Source: Cycas panzhihuaensis
Taxonomy: Eukaryota; Cycadophyta
Direction: 5' to 3'
Assembly (NCBI GenBank): GCA_023213395.1
Contig: CM041465.1
Span: 59,961,741 to 60,025,740, forward strand
Length of the DNA stretch: 64,000 nt
The stretch's first letter is position 1. Each line of letters starts with the position of its first letter. Made by a program: the position numbers and the translations under genes. Shown here piece by piece: positions 32,850-43,415 of the stretch. The notes beneath the pieces are model-generated. The model did not search any database. It saw nothing but the letters and a program-made list of their open reading frames with translations, and was not told the origin of the DNA.

Positions 32850-33306
32850 TGTAGCGATTCTTTCACCAAAATGATACAAAATGGAGCAAAACGTAGCCAA
32901 TTTACAAGCAATTTCCTTGTATGAAAATATCTAGGTCAAATGTATAACAAGTATAAATCAAAGTACAACTGTTAAAATTAAGATTAAATTGCAGTCAAAA
33001 TACAAATAGATGATCGAAAAAGATACCAATACACCTGTAAAGTTCACTGAGCCCTTCGAGGTAGGGATCCTCCTCAAAAAATCCAGCCCTAAGGATGAAA
33101 TTTTGCACTTGCCAAAGGTCGAAATTAGAGAGGAAAACCTGCATACAATGATGATCAAATGACCCCCCAAGGGTCCCTATTTATAGGCACACCAACTAGA
33201 ATAATAGAAATCAGTCAAAGAGATGAAAGATGTGCCCAAAACTGCAATTAGAAGTCGACCACAGCCTTATATAGGAGGCGGCCAGACTTAAGACAGGGTC
33301 ACTTCA
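32850..33306 (-). repeat. Gypsy B 5' LTR (right copy)
   Basis: Runs from TGTAGCGATTC to GGTCACTTCA, aligned with 15247-15719. The CAAGA duplication follows at 33307. Confidence 0.95.
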
Positions 33307-36300
33307 CAAGAGGAGTCACACTTGGCACCATGGCTTCCAATCAACTTAAAAGTCTCTTATTGTGAGAGGAGAAAATCTACTCTCATCAAGATGAAACATC
33401 TACATTAGAAGCATTTATAGCCAAGCACAAAAACAAACACACTCCCAAACAGAATTTGAACAAATAGTTTGGGAACCTTAACCTCGGCATATCAAAAACC
33501 AAGAATGTTGTTTGTCACTATTATGATTGAATGGACCACATTCTGTTAGAGCGCTAAAAAAGACAATTTGATTTGCAACAACAGTAGCCACCATAACAGC
33601 AATAGCAACACTAGAGGACACAACAGCAGTAGCCCTCTCATCAACCAAATCAAGGTGGATTTTGAAGAGGTCATAAAGGAAGGAGGGCATAAAGAGGTGG
33701 CTATCAAGGCCACACAAGTCAATTTGCAAATGATGAGATATTATTTTGTGCCTATCATAATAGATATAGTGACCACACTTGGATTGTCGATTCAGGGGCA
33801 TCCTGTCACATGACTAGAGACAAGGATTTGCTCTATGATGTTGGAAAAAACAAGGAGCAAACAATTACTTTTGGTAATAATGAGACTGTTCAAATATGTA
33901 AGGTGGGCAAAATTGCCTCCTTCCACTCTCTAGATAATCCTGCTTCAACATTTCCCATGGGTGCTGCATTTTTGGTACCATCAATGCCTAAGAATTTATT
34001 AGTTGTTAGCCAGTCGGATAAGCAATAGATGAGTGTTTTGTTCAAAGGTGGAAAATGCACAATCAGTAACAAAAATAATCAAGTGGTTGCCATTGGTCAT
34101 GAAGACCATGGACTTTACAAATTGGATGCATCAAATATTACACTTGATACTTCACAGGCTTATGTCACTCAATCACTAACAAAAGAAAAGCTGTGGCACA
34201 ACATGCTAGGTCACTTGAACCTAGATAGCATTAAAATGAAGTTCAACAAAAACATGGTGTTTGAGCTTCCAAAGATTTCAACAGCAAAATGCCTTTGAAA
34301 AACATGCATAATAAGGAAACAACATCAAGATATTTTTCCAAAAGGCAATGCATGGCACGCATCTCAACCATTGCAACTAGTACACACAGATATATGTGGA
34401 CCCATGCCCACACTGTCTCTTGGAAGAGCATTGTACTACATTATCTTCATTGATGACTTCTCACACAAGGTTTGGGTTTATTGCATCAAACACAAATCTG
34501 AAACATTAAACAAGTTTGAGCAATTCAAACTTGTTGTAGAGAAGGAATCAGATTTGCCAATCAAAATATTACGATCTAACAATGGTGGTAAGTTTACTTC
34601 AAGAGAGTTTAACCAATTTTGCATTGATCATGGGATCAAAAGACAACTAACTACTCCCTATACACCTCAGTAAAATGGAGTAGCTAAGAGGATAAATAGG
34701 ACTTTGGCAAACAAAGTCAAAACCATGATACACATAAAGAATCTTCCACTATCCTATTAGGCAGAAGCATTTCAGACAGCTACGATAGCAGCCACCAACA
34801 TGACACCAAAGGAGGCTTAAACTAGCAAAAAGTCAACCGTTAACTATTTGCGCACTTTTCGATGCACTGCATACATGCACATTCCTCAACAACAAAGGCA
34901 AAAGTTAGACAACAAAAGTCTACAATGTATTTTCATTGGTTACTCTATTGGTACCAAGGCATATAGAGTGTATGATCCCATTGGGTAAAAAATGCAGGTC
35001 AAAAGAGATGTTATCTTTGCTAAGGATAACGAGGAGATGGACCCTGCATCCATCCATCTACCTCTTGACAAAGGCAAGCAGATTGTTGAAGACTTCCTTC
35101 CCTCATAATCTTCCATACCATGTTCATCTTCTACTCCTGTCACTTCTTTGTCTACTTCAACTCCATCCTCATCATCAACTCCTCTTGACCTTGGTAGCCC
35201 TTCTGAGATTGTACAACCATTACAGGCCCAAGATATTAATGTCACAATACACAAACAATACAGGATAGTCAAATGATTAAAGGAAACTGTCCATAAAAAA
35301 TGAGGCAACAATCAATTGACTATGCACTTATGGTTGAAGTGCTTTAAGTTGATGAGCTTTCAACTTTTGAGACATGTAAAAATAAAAAGTGGAAAGTTAC
35401 CATGGATGAGGAAATTCATTCTATTAACAAGAATGCAACATGCAATTTGGTTGAATTGCCTAAAGGAAAACAGGCAACCAGTTACAAATGGATATACAAA
35501 ACCAAATTCTGATTTGATGGTTCAATCAAGCATCACAAGGCTCAATTTGTTGCTAAGAGATTTAAACAGAAGGAAGACATTGACTATAAGGAGACCTTTG
35601 CACCTGTGGCTAATATGAATATCATTAGATTAATTTTGGCCTTAACTACTCAATGCAAATGGCCAATTTACTAGATGGACATGAAGAGCACCTTCCTAAA
35701 TGGCAATCTCTTAGAGGAGGTATATTTGGAGCAACCTCTTAACTACATTGCACATGGCAAAGAACATTTGATTTGTCGCCTTAAAAAGGCTTTATATGAT
35801 TTAAAATGGGCCCCTCAAGCATGGTACTCAAAAATCAATGATTACTTTCAGAGACATGGGTTTCATCAATCCTCATCAAACCCTAACTTATACATAAAGG
35901 TTAGGGACAACCATGCAGTCTTTGTGATTTTATATGTTGATGACTTAGAGACCATTGGGAGTGACACTAAGATGATACAGATTCTCCATGATGACCTTAA
36001 GAGAAGTTTCGAAATAACAGATATTGGACTTCTCCATTATTTTCTAGGCATGGAGGTGTGTCAACAGTCAGGCCATATCTTCCTCACCCAAGCAAAATAC
36101 ACTTGGGACATTTGCAACGATTCAAAATGGAGGACTACAAACCATCACCTATGCCCATGGAGAATGGTACCAAATTATAACTTAATGAGAAAGAAAAACC
36201 AGCAGATCCCACATTCTACCAGCAGTTAGTGGGTAGTCTCATCTACTTCGCTAACACTAGACTAGGTCTCTCATTTGTTGTTGGAATTTGTCAATGGGAT

Positions 36301-36897
36301 TTATTCAAGTACATGTCTCAACCCAATTAAAAACATTGGCTAGTAGCTAAACATATATTGGGATATCTCAAAGGCCCATTGCAACATGGCCTTCAGTATA
36401 CACACAATGAGAACTTCACATTGAAGGCTTCTCAAACTCTGATTGCACAAGATGCTAGGATAGTCATCATTCGACCTCAGGATATTACTTCAACCTTAGG
36501 TCAGCAGTTGTTTCGTGAAGTTTCAAAAAGCAACCTAATGTTTACCTTGTCTTTCACAGAAGCAAAATATAAAGCTATAGTCAATGTAGCTTGCAAGGCA
36601 AATTGGCGAAGGAGGATTCTTAGTGAGCTTGGACTTTAGCAAAATCATCCCACCCGATTGTATTGTGACAACCAAAGCATGCTCAAGTTGACTAAGAATC
36701 CAGTTTTTCATGCAAGAATCAAACAAATTGAGGTCCATCACCATTTCATCAAAGAATATGTGCAAAATGATGAGATCGACCTCTTCTACAAACCCAGAAA
36801 TTAGTAGTTATCAAACATCTTTACTAAGCCATGTAGTAAAAAAAATTTTGAGAAATTCAGGGATCGTCTCAAGGTAAAACATAATAATGTAAACATT
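33307..36897 (+). pseudogene. Layer-2 copia pol: gag end, protease, integrase, RT-RNase H
   Basis: After CAAGA the copia gag resumes. The protease at about 33779-33820 reads WIVDSGASCHMT, with the active site intact. The GAG-pre-integrase is at 34029-34298 (LWHNMLGHLN). The integrase core has HTDICGPM, but the second catalytic aspartate reads LRSNNGGKF and the glutamate reads NGVAKRINR. Both changes (D to N, E to K) are G-to-A transitions, so integrase is dead. RT (35330-36230) has WKVTMDEEI, FAPVANMN, the box ILYVDDLETIGSD and DIGLLHYFLGMEV. RNase H (36358-36800) has FTEAKYKAIV. More than ten stops or frame changes occur. It ends at the polypurine tract. Confidence 0.92.
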
Positions 36898-36906
36898 AAG
36901 GGGGGG
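36898..36906 (+). other. Layer-2 copia polypurine tract
   Basis: AAGGGGGGG immediately precedes the LTR start TGTTAGACC. This fixes both the LTR boundary and the plus orientation. Confidence 0.85.
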
Positions 36907-37461
36907 TGTTAGACCTTTATATTTAAATGTTAAGTCATGTATTTTATATTATTTAATTATATACTTTATGTAAAGTACTTTACCACTCAATGTGATAAAG
37001 TACACACCCACATTCTTTCTAGTAATCACAATGTTGTAACTTGGGGGGTCAATGTACACCTCATGCACTTTTGCACACATGAGTGCACATGGGACATAGC
37101 GTGCATGTTTGACAAGTACATATAGCCAGCTAAGCTTCCTCCTCCTCCTCTATATATTAAGACCATTTTCTCATGTAAAGAATGAGTGAGAGGTGATGTA
37201 TTGTTATGTTGCTCATTTGAATACAAGCTAATCTTGTTATTTTGGAGTTGGAAATAATTCCAACTCCTCCATTGCTACTGTTTTCGTATGCTTAAGTATT
37301 TGCTTGCTTGTTGGCTAGTTCATGTAGTGCTATTATTTTGATGCTAATCATTAAATCTCTTATAGCACATATGCTCCTCATATGATCCTAGGTTGTCATT
37401 ATGGTATCAGAGTTGAATTCTCAACTCAACATTGGTGTTAAAGCATATACCACACTCAACA
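36907..37461 (+). repeat. Right LTR of layer-2 copia plus PBS-like tail
   Basis: 36907-37343 aligns with the left LTR 2489-2925. Beyond it the sequence reads ...GGTTGTCATT and then TGGTATCAGAG (37402-37412), an iMet-type PBS. The LTR core is thus bordered by a PPT on the left and a PBS on the right. The last 41 bp (37422-37462) match 2931-2972 in inverted orientation with about three mismatches. The stretch ends CTCAACA at 37461, where the layer-1 copia resumes. The true LTR end (about 37398 or 37461) is undecided. Confidence 0.78.
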
Positions 37462-38137
37462 TACAAGGCTGGTGGGAAATCTCGTCTATCTCACAACAAT
37501 TAGACCTGATATTGTCTATGTTCTAGGAATAATCTCCAGATACATAACAGCTTCCAAAGAGATTCACTGGAAAATAGGCAAAAGAGTACTCAAATATATC
37601 AAAGGAACCCTTGATTTGGGATTACAATATTCAAAATCACAAGCAACCAAACTAACTGTGTACATGAATTTTAATTGGGCAAGTGAAGTCAACGACAAGA
37701 AATCCACCACTAAGTATTGTTTTAGCTTAGGTACGAGAATTATTTCATGATACAGCAAAAAACATCCAACTATTGCATTGTCCTCGACAAAACCAGAATA
37801 CAAGGCTATTGTTAGCACCTCTTGTGAAGTCATCTGGCTTAAAAGGATGTTGGAAGAATTGAATTAGTCATAATCTTCCCCAATTCCAATATATTGTGAC
37901 AACCAGAGTGCAATCAAGATGACAAAAAACCCAGTATTTCATGCCAAGACAAAGCACATCGAAGTTAATCATCATTTTATTCGAGAAAATTTTCAGCAAA
38001 AAGAAATGGAACTACTATGTTTGCCCAAATGAAGAAGAATTAGCAAACATTTTCTCCAAGACATTAAGAAAACAGAAATTTCAATATCTTAAGCATCAAA
38101 TTAGGGTAGGATTAAGGGAATAAACATTATGGGGAGA
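37462..38137 (+). mobile_element. Layer-1 copia element, 3' part (RT end, RNase H, PPT)
   Basis: This continues the RT broken at 2488. LVGNLVYLTTIRPDIVYVLG and YIKGTLDLGLQYSKS are the copia RT C-terminus. RNase H follows with FNWASEVNDKKSTTKYCF, a stop at 37748, SSTKPEYKAIV, CDNQSAIKMTKNPVFHAKT (one frame) and KHIEVNHHFI. The frame ends ELVGLRE-like at 38121. The tract ATTATGGGGAGA precedes TGTTAAAG at 38138. The fit with the 2474-2487 end (DETLYR then LVGN) shows this is one element split by about 35 kb of inserts. Confidence 0.93.
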
Positions 38138-38342
38138 TGTTAAAGATAATGTTTATCCATAGATATGTAACTTATGTCCCTAGTGTTATAACTTATGTAT
38201 CTCAGATAATTAAGGGTTATGTGTTGTTTCACCTCTTTACATATGTAGGACACTTGTCACTCATGTAGAGGGTCTTCTGCTATATTTATACACATTCTCT
38301 TAATGGATTTATCATCAACTATGATTACTCAATCTATCTTCA
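38138..38342 (+). repeat. Layer-1 copia 3' LTR (approximate)
   Basis: TGTTAAAGATAATG follows the polypurine tract, so the LTR starts at 38138. A TATATTTATA box lies at 38281-38290. The end is a guess (TCTATCTTCA at 38342), because the partner LTR is outside the window and no duplication can be read. Confidence 0.5.
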
Positions 38343-39015
38343 AATCTAGTGGAGTGCATAGGCCATCTCCATACCTATAGACAAATAAGGAAAAGCAAAG
38401 AATATAATATGACTCTATGATGTAAAGAGGCTATGGGTTGAATAGCTATAAAGAGCCAATGTGTTAAAAAATTGTTATCCAACAACTCCAAACAAATCTA
38501 AATAACAATGATTAGTATGTCTGATCACCCTCATCAACCACTATAAAGTCACCCAAAACCTACCAAAGAAGAGCATTAACTGGTAACAAATCCACCATGG
38601 GTCTTTGTTATAAAATCTATAGTAGTAGCCCAAAACAGCCTCTTGTGGTGGTAACTAGCATAGCATCTCCATGCATAAAAGTAGATATCTCTCATATCAT
38701 TCAAAGCCTAGTCTCCCCTAATAGAGGTGAAAATCCTCACGATGGAATCACAATTAGAGGTTCTCTATAGTGGTTTGTATCTAATAAAACCAATATTTTG
38801 TGCTAAATGGCTTAAAAACCCTAAGGAACGGCTAGTGGGAATAGTAGCAAAAAACACAAAAACAATTGGAATGTGAGAATAGTGAAAAAGTAGGCTCTCA
38901 AGGAACATATAATATATGCATTTAGAATGTTCAAACAAGCTCCAAAACCCTAAGATCAAGTTTATGTGGCTCAAAAGCAATTTGAACAAGTTTATTTTCA
39001 TTTGAAGTCTAAGAA
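38343..39015. other. Intergenic sequence, nothing recognised
   Basis: Between the end of the layer-1 LTR and the solo LTR. AT-rich, no open frame with a recognisable family, no repeat structure noticed. Part of it may still belong to the layer-1 LTR, whose end is uncertain. Confidence 0.5.
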
Positions 39016-39841
39016 TGATCAAAAATTGAATGGGAAAGTAAAAACTTATTCCAATTGAAACAATTTTAGATTCAAGATACAATAGAATACATTACATTTG
39101 GAAATATTTCATTTTTTTTACAAAATTCTATTTTATAGTGCACTGTTGAGCACTTTTCTTCACTGCAACAACATCTCTAAGACTATAAGACAAATTCTGG
39201 GCACTTCTATGGATGTTGCGTCCTCTCTAAAATCATCTCCAACCATCTTGAAGTGTTTCTCATCTTCATTCCCTTGTAGTCTTCTTTTTTGGAGCAATTT
39301 CATATTTTGAGATGCTATTTGAGTTATTTCTCAAAATTCCTCGTTCATCCTGCTACGTTTGAAATTGTTGGGCACTCCTCCATGTCCCCCGAACAGATCT
39401 GGGCAAGTTTTCTGCTTTTCTATAGTTCATTCAACTTCCAAAATCCGTTTTTCCGTTTTTCTCCTCCTGTTTTCCAGCCCTCTATTCGATCGATTAAAAA
39501 CTAATTAGAATCAGTTAAAACCTTCATTTTCTTTCTTCCAATATCTAGAGGACACTTGTATGAACATTCCCGTAAAATTTCGTGTCAAATGGAGCACATT
39601 TACCCCATCTGGTCGCATCTTTTATGAAGGTTGTCGTTTTCTGGTCGCACCTAAGATGGGCCTAGTTGCACTTGAGACAAGCCTGGTCGCACCCTTTAAA
39701 TGCATTTTTCTTGCATTTTGAGAGCCTGAATTGCATTTTTTCGCCTCTAAAGGCTGGATACATAAAAACAAATTCCATCCAAAAGGATTTATACTCTTTT
39801 TGAAGAGTATTAAGGATTTTAATGGATCCAAAATCGGATCA
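39016..39841 (-). repeat. Solo LTR related to the gypsy E LTR
   Basis: Starts TGATCAAAAATTGAATGGGAAAG and ends AATGGATCCAAAATCGGATCA, like the gypsy E LTR (TGATCTGAATCTTGAATGGG ... GAAATGGATCA). It shares the string GAGCAC after a CTGTT context. It is flanked by a perfect 5-bp duplication AAGAA (39011-39015 and 39842-39846). No internal region exists, so it is a solo LTR left by recombination between two LTRs. In the place of the GTAGC repeat of gypsy E it has loose GGTCGCACC repeats (39611-39692). Confidence 0.88.
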
Positions 39842-40763
39842 AAGAATAAGGCTTTTTTTTTTCTTTCTTTTTTTTCTTGAAAACATTTTTTCTTTTTTGA
39901 GCCTTTTAGGCCAAGCTCGATCGACCAAGCCTAATTCCCTAGTTGGGTTCAACCTAACCAAACCCAGTTCCTCCATTAGGTTTGGCCCAATCAAACCCAA
40001 TCAAGAATCCTCAAACTAAGTATGTGGCCCCACCTAGCCAAGTTCATGAAACCTAGTTACATAGATAACCATCCATTTTCTACATAACTACTATGAAAAG
40101 ATAACAATGAAATAAAGGTGATTAATGACCCAAAGACAAGCATGTAATGTTGTTGTATACCTAGCTCCCAAGTATTTTATTATGATGTTGTATAAACTAA
40201 TTGTTGTGAGTTAAAAATGACCTTATATGACTTCCAACAAACATTACCTTTAGTAAGCCAAATATCTCATGCATAACTTCGATGCTTATAGATCAAAACC
40301 CAATCATTCCATTATTGTCAACCAACCCTACTATTAACCAAAAGCCAACTTCACGTGCGTTTTCTATAGCTTATCTTGTCAAAACCTGACCAATTATTAC
40401 TCAAATTTGGGGTGCATTTGCTACCCACCTATGGTTGTTGAGATCATTGTGTACTGCACAACTTAAAGTTCAATCAATAGAATGCAACTCTGCTAGGGAA
40501 TAATTTGTTCTCCTAAATTTTTATCATTGCATGGGAGTCATTGGGACATAATAGCAGTGGAACTTTGGTTGCCATATAGAAATATAGGAATCCTATTATC
40601 TTTGTGGATTCTACTCTCTCAATAAGTTTTGCTCATCACATTCAAATGGTCATTATCTCTAATCATTCTCTATGAATTAACACTAAAGTTGTTGGAAAAG
40701 AGATACTCATCACATTCAAACGGTCATTATCTCTAATCATTCTCTATGAATTAACACTAAAGT
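39842..40763. other. Intergenic sequence with pyrimidine tract and short repeats
   Basis: A T/C-rich stretch (39850-39900) is followed by loose AACCAAACCCA-type repeats (39900-40015). No gene seen. The right end (40632-40763) lies in the 74-bp tandem duplication described separately. Confidence 0.5.
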
Positions 40764-40779
40764 TGTTGGAAAAGAGATA
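40632..40779. repeat. 74-bp tandem duplication across an LTR junction
   Basis: Two nearly identical 74-bp units (40632-40705 and 40706-40779) start CTCATCACATTCAAA. Each unit ends with the first 16 bases of the LTR at 40764 (TGTTGGAAAAGAGATA). The duplication therefore arose after the insertion and copied flank plus LTR start together. Confidence 0.92.
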
Positions 40780-41165
40780 TGCAATATAACATAACATGCA
40801 ATGACATGAGGTGATCAAAGATATAACTATAAAGAATCAAAAAATGAAGTATGTACAACACATAAGACAATAAGATTTGTGGAAGAGAATCATCTTTAAT
40901 TATTGCATTAGGTATGAATACATACTTATAGTATAGTCACCTCATGGTTGACCAATCATATGAGAGAAATGTTATGTCCATCAATAGGACAATTACATGA
41001 ATAAGTGTGCACCACCTTGCACACATCTTAATATCCCAATTTAATATTCCCTGAATAAGTGTGCACCACCTTGCACACATCTTAATATCCCAATTTAATA
41101 TTCCCTGAGAGAGTTAAGGGGGCCTCCTTAACATTCATATTAACTCATTAACATTATATCTAACA
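40764..41165 (-). repeat. Non-autonomous element 3' LTR (left copy, with 54-bp internal duplication)
   Basis: Aligned with 43416-43765, but about 50 bp longer because of a 54-bp tandem duplication (40998-41051 and 41052-41105, unit TGAATAAGTGTGCACCACC...). The right LTR has a single copy. Confidence 0.93.
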
Positions 41166-41175
41166 ACCCCCCCCC
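41166..41175 (-). other. Polypurine tract of the non-autonomous element
   Basis: Nine C residues on the plus strand (41167-41175) give G9 on the element strand, next to the 3' LTR. Confidence 0.8.
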
Positions 41176-41229
41176 ATAATGTTTAATTACGTAACTCAAA
41201 TGTCATATCACACACTATACCCTTTGTCT

Positions 41230-41652
41230 TTAAAAAAATATACTAAGGTAGGCACCACAACTACCTCCTTCTTCAAGCTTCCCTGGATCAAATAGAGAAC
41301 ATCTCCAACTTGTACAAGTTGTATTTCCAAGCTGCTCAACATCATCAAATCTTGTTAACATCCGTATAAAGAAAGCTCCATCTACCAGACAGCATGGGTA
41401 ACCAATTGTTGCAACCGCCAATTCTATAGGAACCTCCATCAAGTATATGGTTTTACCAACATCTATCAGCACCATTCTGGGAACAAGCCGAACTATCTGG
41501 CCAGCCAAATGTGTTACCAAACAAAGCAACTCCCTTCTTGAAGCCTCCACAAGTGGTCCCTCTAGGTTCATCAACAAATAATTGTGCTTGAAGTCTCCAA
41601 CTCCAAGCCTTTTGCCATCATTGCTTGAAGTCTTAAACTCTGAGCTCTTCAA
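41230..41652 (-). CDS. Unrecognised 140-residue ORF inside the non-autonomous element
   Basis: This minus-strand frame starts MKSSEFKTSSNDGKRLGVGD and runs 140 residues with no stop. I do not recognise the family. It has no zinc knuckle, protease DSG, RT or integrase motif. The middle is hydrophobic (LLCLVTHLAGQIVRLVPRMV) and is followed by IELAVATIGYPCCLVDGAFF. The sequence immediately upstream (41653-41800) is not obviously coding. It may be a captured host-gene fragment carried by the element, or a chance frame. Without a homology search the call stays open. Confidence 0.3.
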   Translation of the reverse strand: MKSSEFKTSSNDGKRLGVGDFKHNYLLMNLEGPLVEASRRELLCLVTHLAGQIVRLVPRMVLIDVGKTIYLMEVPIELAVATIGYPCCLVDGAFFIRMLTRFDDVEQLGNTTCTSWRCSLFDPGKLEEGGSCGAYLSIFF

Positions 41653-43403
41653 GATTTCTAGTGATTCTTGAAGCCTCTGTAAATGATCCCTTCAAGATGC
41701 CACACACCTGCTAGCCTGCGGAAAACAATCATACAACTGTCATCTGACTTACAAGGACCAACAACTCATAAGAAAATCATAAGATGTGACTCATTCAATT
41801 CATTAAATAACTCTCTCATAAATACTTTTCATCTTTAATGGTTCTCCAAGATGTGGGCTCTGAAATATATCAAGTGACTAGTCGATGAATTCATCTTCGA
41901 ATCCTCTTTCCAACACAATCTACAGTACTCAATTCTAACTCCAAACAAAAGAGTTATGTCCCAAAAGGTGATAGAGCCTTATAAAAAATCTAAATCTCAT
42001 TAAAAAAAATTATTAAAGCACCCTTTTCATGAAGCCCTTTAGTCATATTATTCGCCCATGAGACTGTCCAACTTTGTAAAGGGGCTTAGACAGACTTCAA
42101 ACTAAATTTCAATTTAATTTAATGTATCAATAACATTGTAAAAAATAAATTTTAAACCCATTTTTGTCCACTGCCAAGATTATGATTAGGGCAATTTTGT
42201 CTGCATAGATGCTGCCATGGCAAGTCTTGCTCCCACCTTCTTGATGTGAAAAAATGCCATATAAATGAAGCTAATAGGATGGCCTTCCTTGTCAAAACTG
42301 AGCAAGAAGTTATGCCCACGAATTGTGTTCATCCATATCTCATGTAAAACTGCATTTCCCTGCAATAACTCCGCCTTCCACCTCCTACACTCAGACAGGA
42401 ATATGACAGTCGCCCCTCAGGAAGAAGATCCAATTCCATCTCTCACATGAACCTAAAGTTAACCAATGGGGTTTGGCAATGGAGGGTTCTGAAGCACCCA
42501 CAAGAAGCATTGTCTACTGTGAAGGCCATTTATGCATTCACTTTCGAGATCTAGGAACATATTGACAAGAATCCACGACTTTCACATACACGATCATCGA
42601 AGTTCCGTCACTTAAAAAAATATCCACGAGCTTGATTCTCATCAACTCGCCTAATAATTTCGAAGACAAGAAGTATGGAACTCCCTGTGCACTACCTAGA
42701 GGATTTAAATGACCACAAGTCTGTCAAAGTGCAAATATGGGACACTGCTAGATAAAAGATATACAAAGCAAAAACAAGAGCCAACTATAGAGGTGCTAGA
42801 GTCTACAATATTTGAGATTCGTGTAACCTATCATTCTGGAGACCATCAATGACAAACGAACGCCTTTAGCCTCCAACCCCATGAGAGACAAGACGAAGCC
42901 GAAAACCCAAGCCATCCAAGTGCTATTTTGATTCACATGGTCCAAGAATAAAGAAGGCCAACATCCTCCACTTGTGTGACACCTTGTGAATCAAAGACTT
43001 GGGACATATCAACTCAATCCACAAGTTTTTCTTCATAAATCTAATACAATGAATGGAAAGCAATGAACAAGCACACAACATGACTAGGCGCACAATTGAA
43101 TATCACCATCTACTTCATGGACTTATGAATTCTCAAATGATGCAGATAGATACTCTCACGCAGGGAAGCAACCCACACTTAATCACGCATATTGGCAAAT
43201 TTCTGAATGGCATGTCTCGCAGCATGCAAATATTTCAAACACTAATATTTCAAATCCCAACTCTCTAATCAACCAGGCTCATTAGTCTTAAATACGACTC
43301 TCTTCATATCTTCTAGTTCTCGACATAACCTTTACATTGAACCTTCTTCAAAATTCTTCAAACCCGCTCTTTGATTTGTTGCACAAGATCAATACACCAT
43401 TCT
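41653..43403 (-). other. Remaining internal region of the non-autonomous element
   Basis: No retroelement domain and no long open frame. Base composition is mixed and less AT-rich than the flanks. It may contain captured host sequence, but nothing was recognised. Confidence 0.45.
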
Positions 43404-43415
43404 GCTCTAATACCA
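43404..43415 (-). other. Primer-binding site (tRNA-iMet type) of the non-autonomous element
   Basis: The element strand reads TGGTATTAGAGC directly inside the 5' LTR, one transition from TGGTATCAGAGC. Confidence 0.85.

Larger units (their letters stand above)
15247..33306 (-). mobile_element. Gypsy B: Ty3/gypsy chromovirus, layer 3, itself split by two insertions
   Basis: The element starts TGTAGCGATT and ends ATCACTTCA-like sequence (GGTCACTTCA). It is flanked by the perfect duplication CAAGA (15242-15246 and 33307-33311). LTRs are 15247-15719 and 32850-33306. Removing gypsy A2 (15966-21501) and gypsy E (22927-29917) leaves about 5.5 kb, a normal size, with gag, protease, RT, RNase H, integrase and a chromodomain on the minus strand. 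It has an iMet-type PBS and a G20 polypurine tract. It sits in the gag of the layer-2 copia, whose frame is continuous across the site. Confidence 0.96.

Noticed and set aside
1-38342. Possible CRISPR-like or novel prokaryotic system in the repeats
   Set aside because: All repeats are explained by LTRs, tandem duplications and microsatellites of plant retroelements; introns and PP2C gene structure show a plant nuclear genome.
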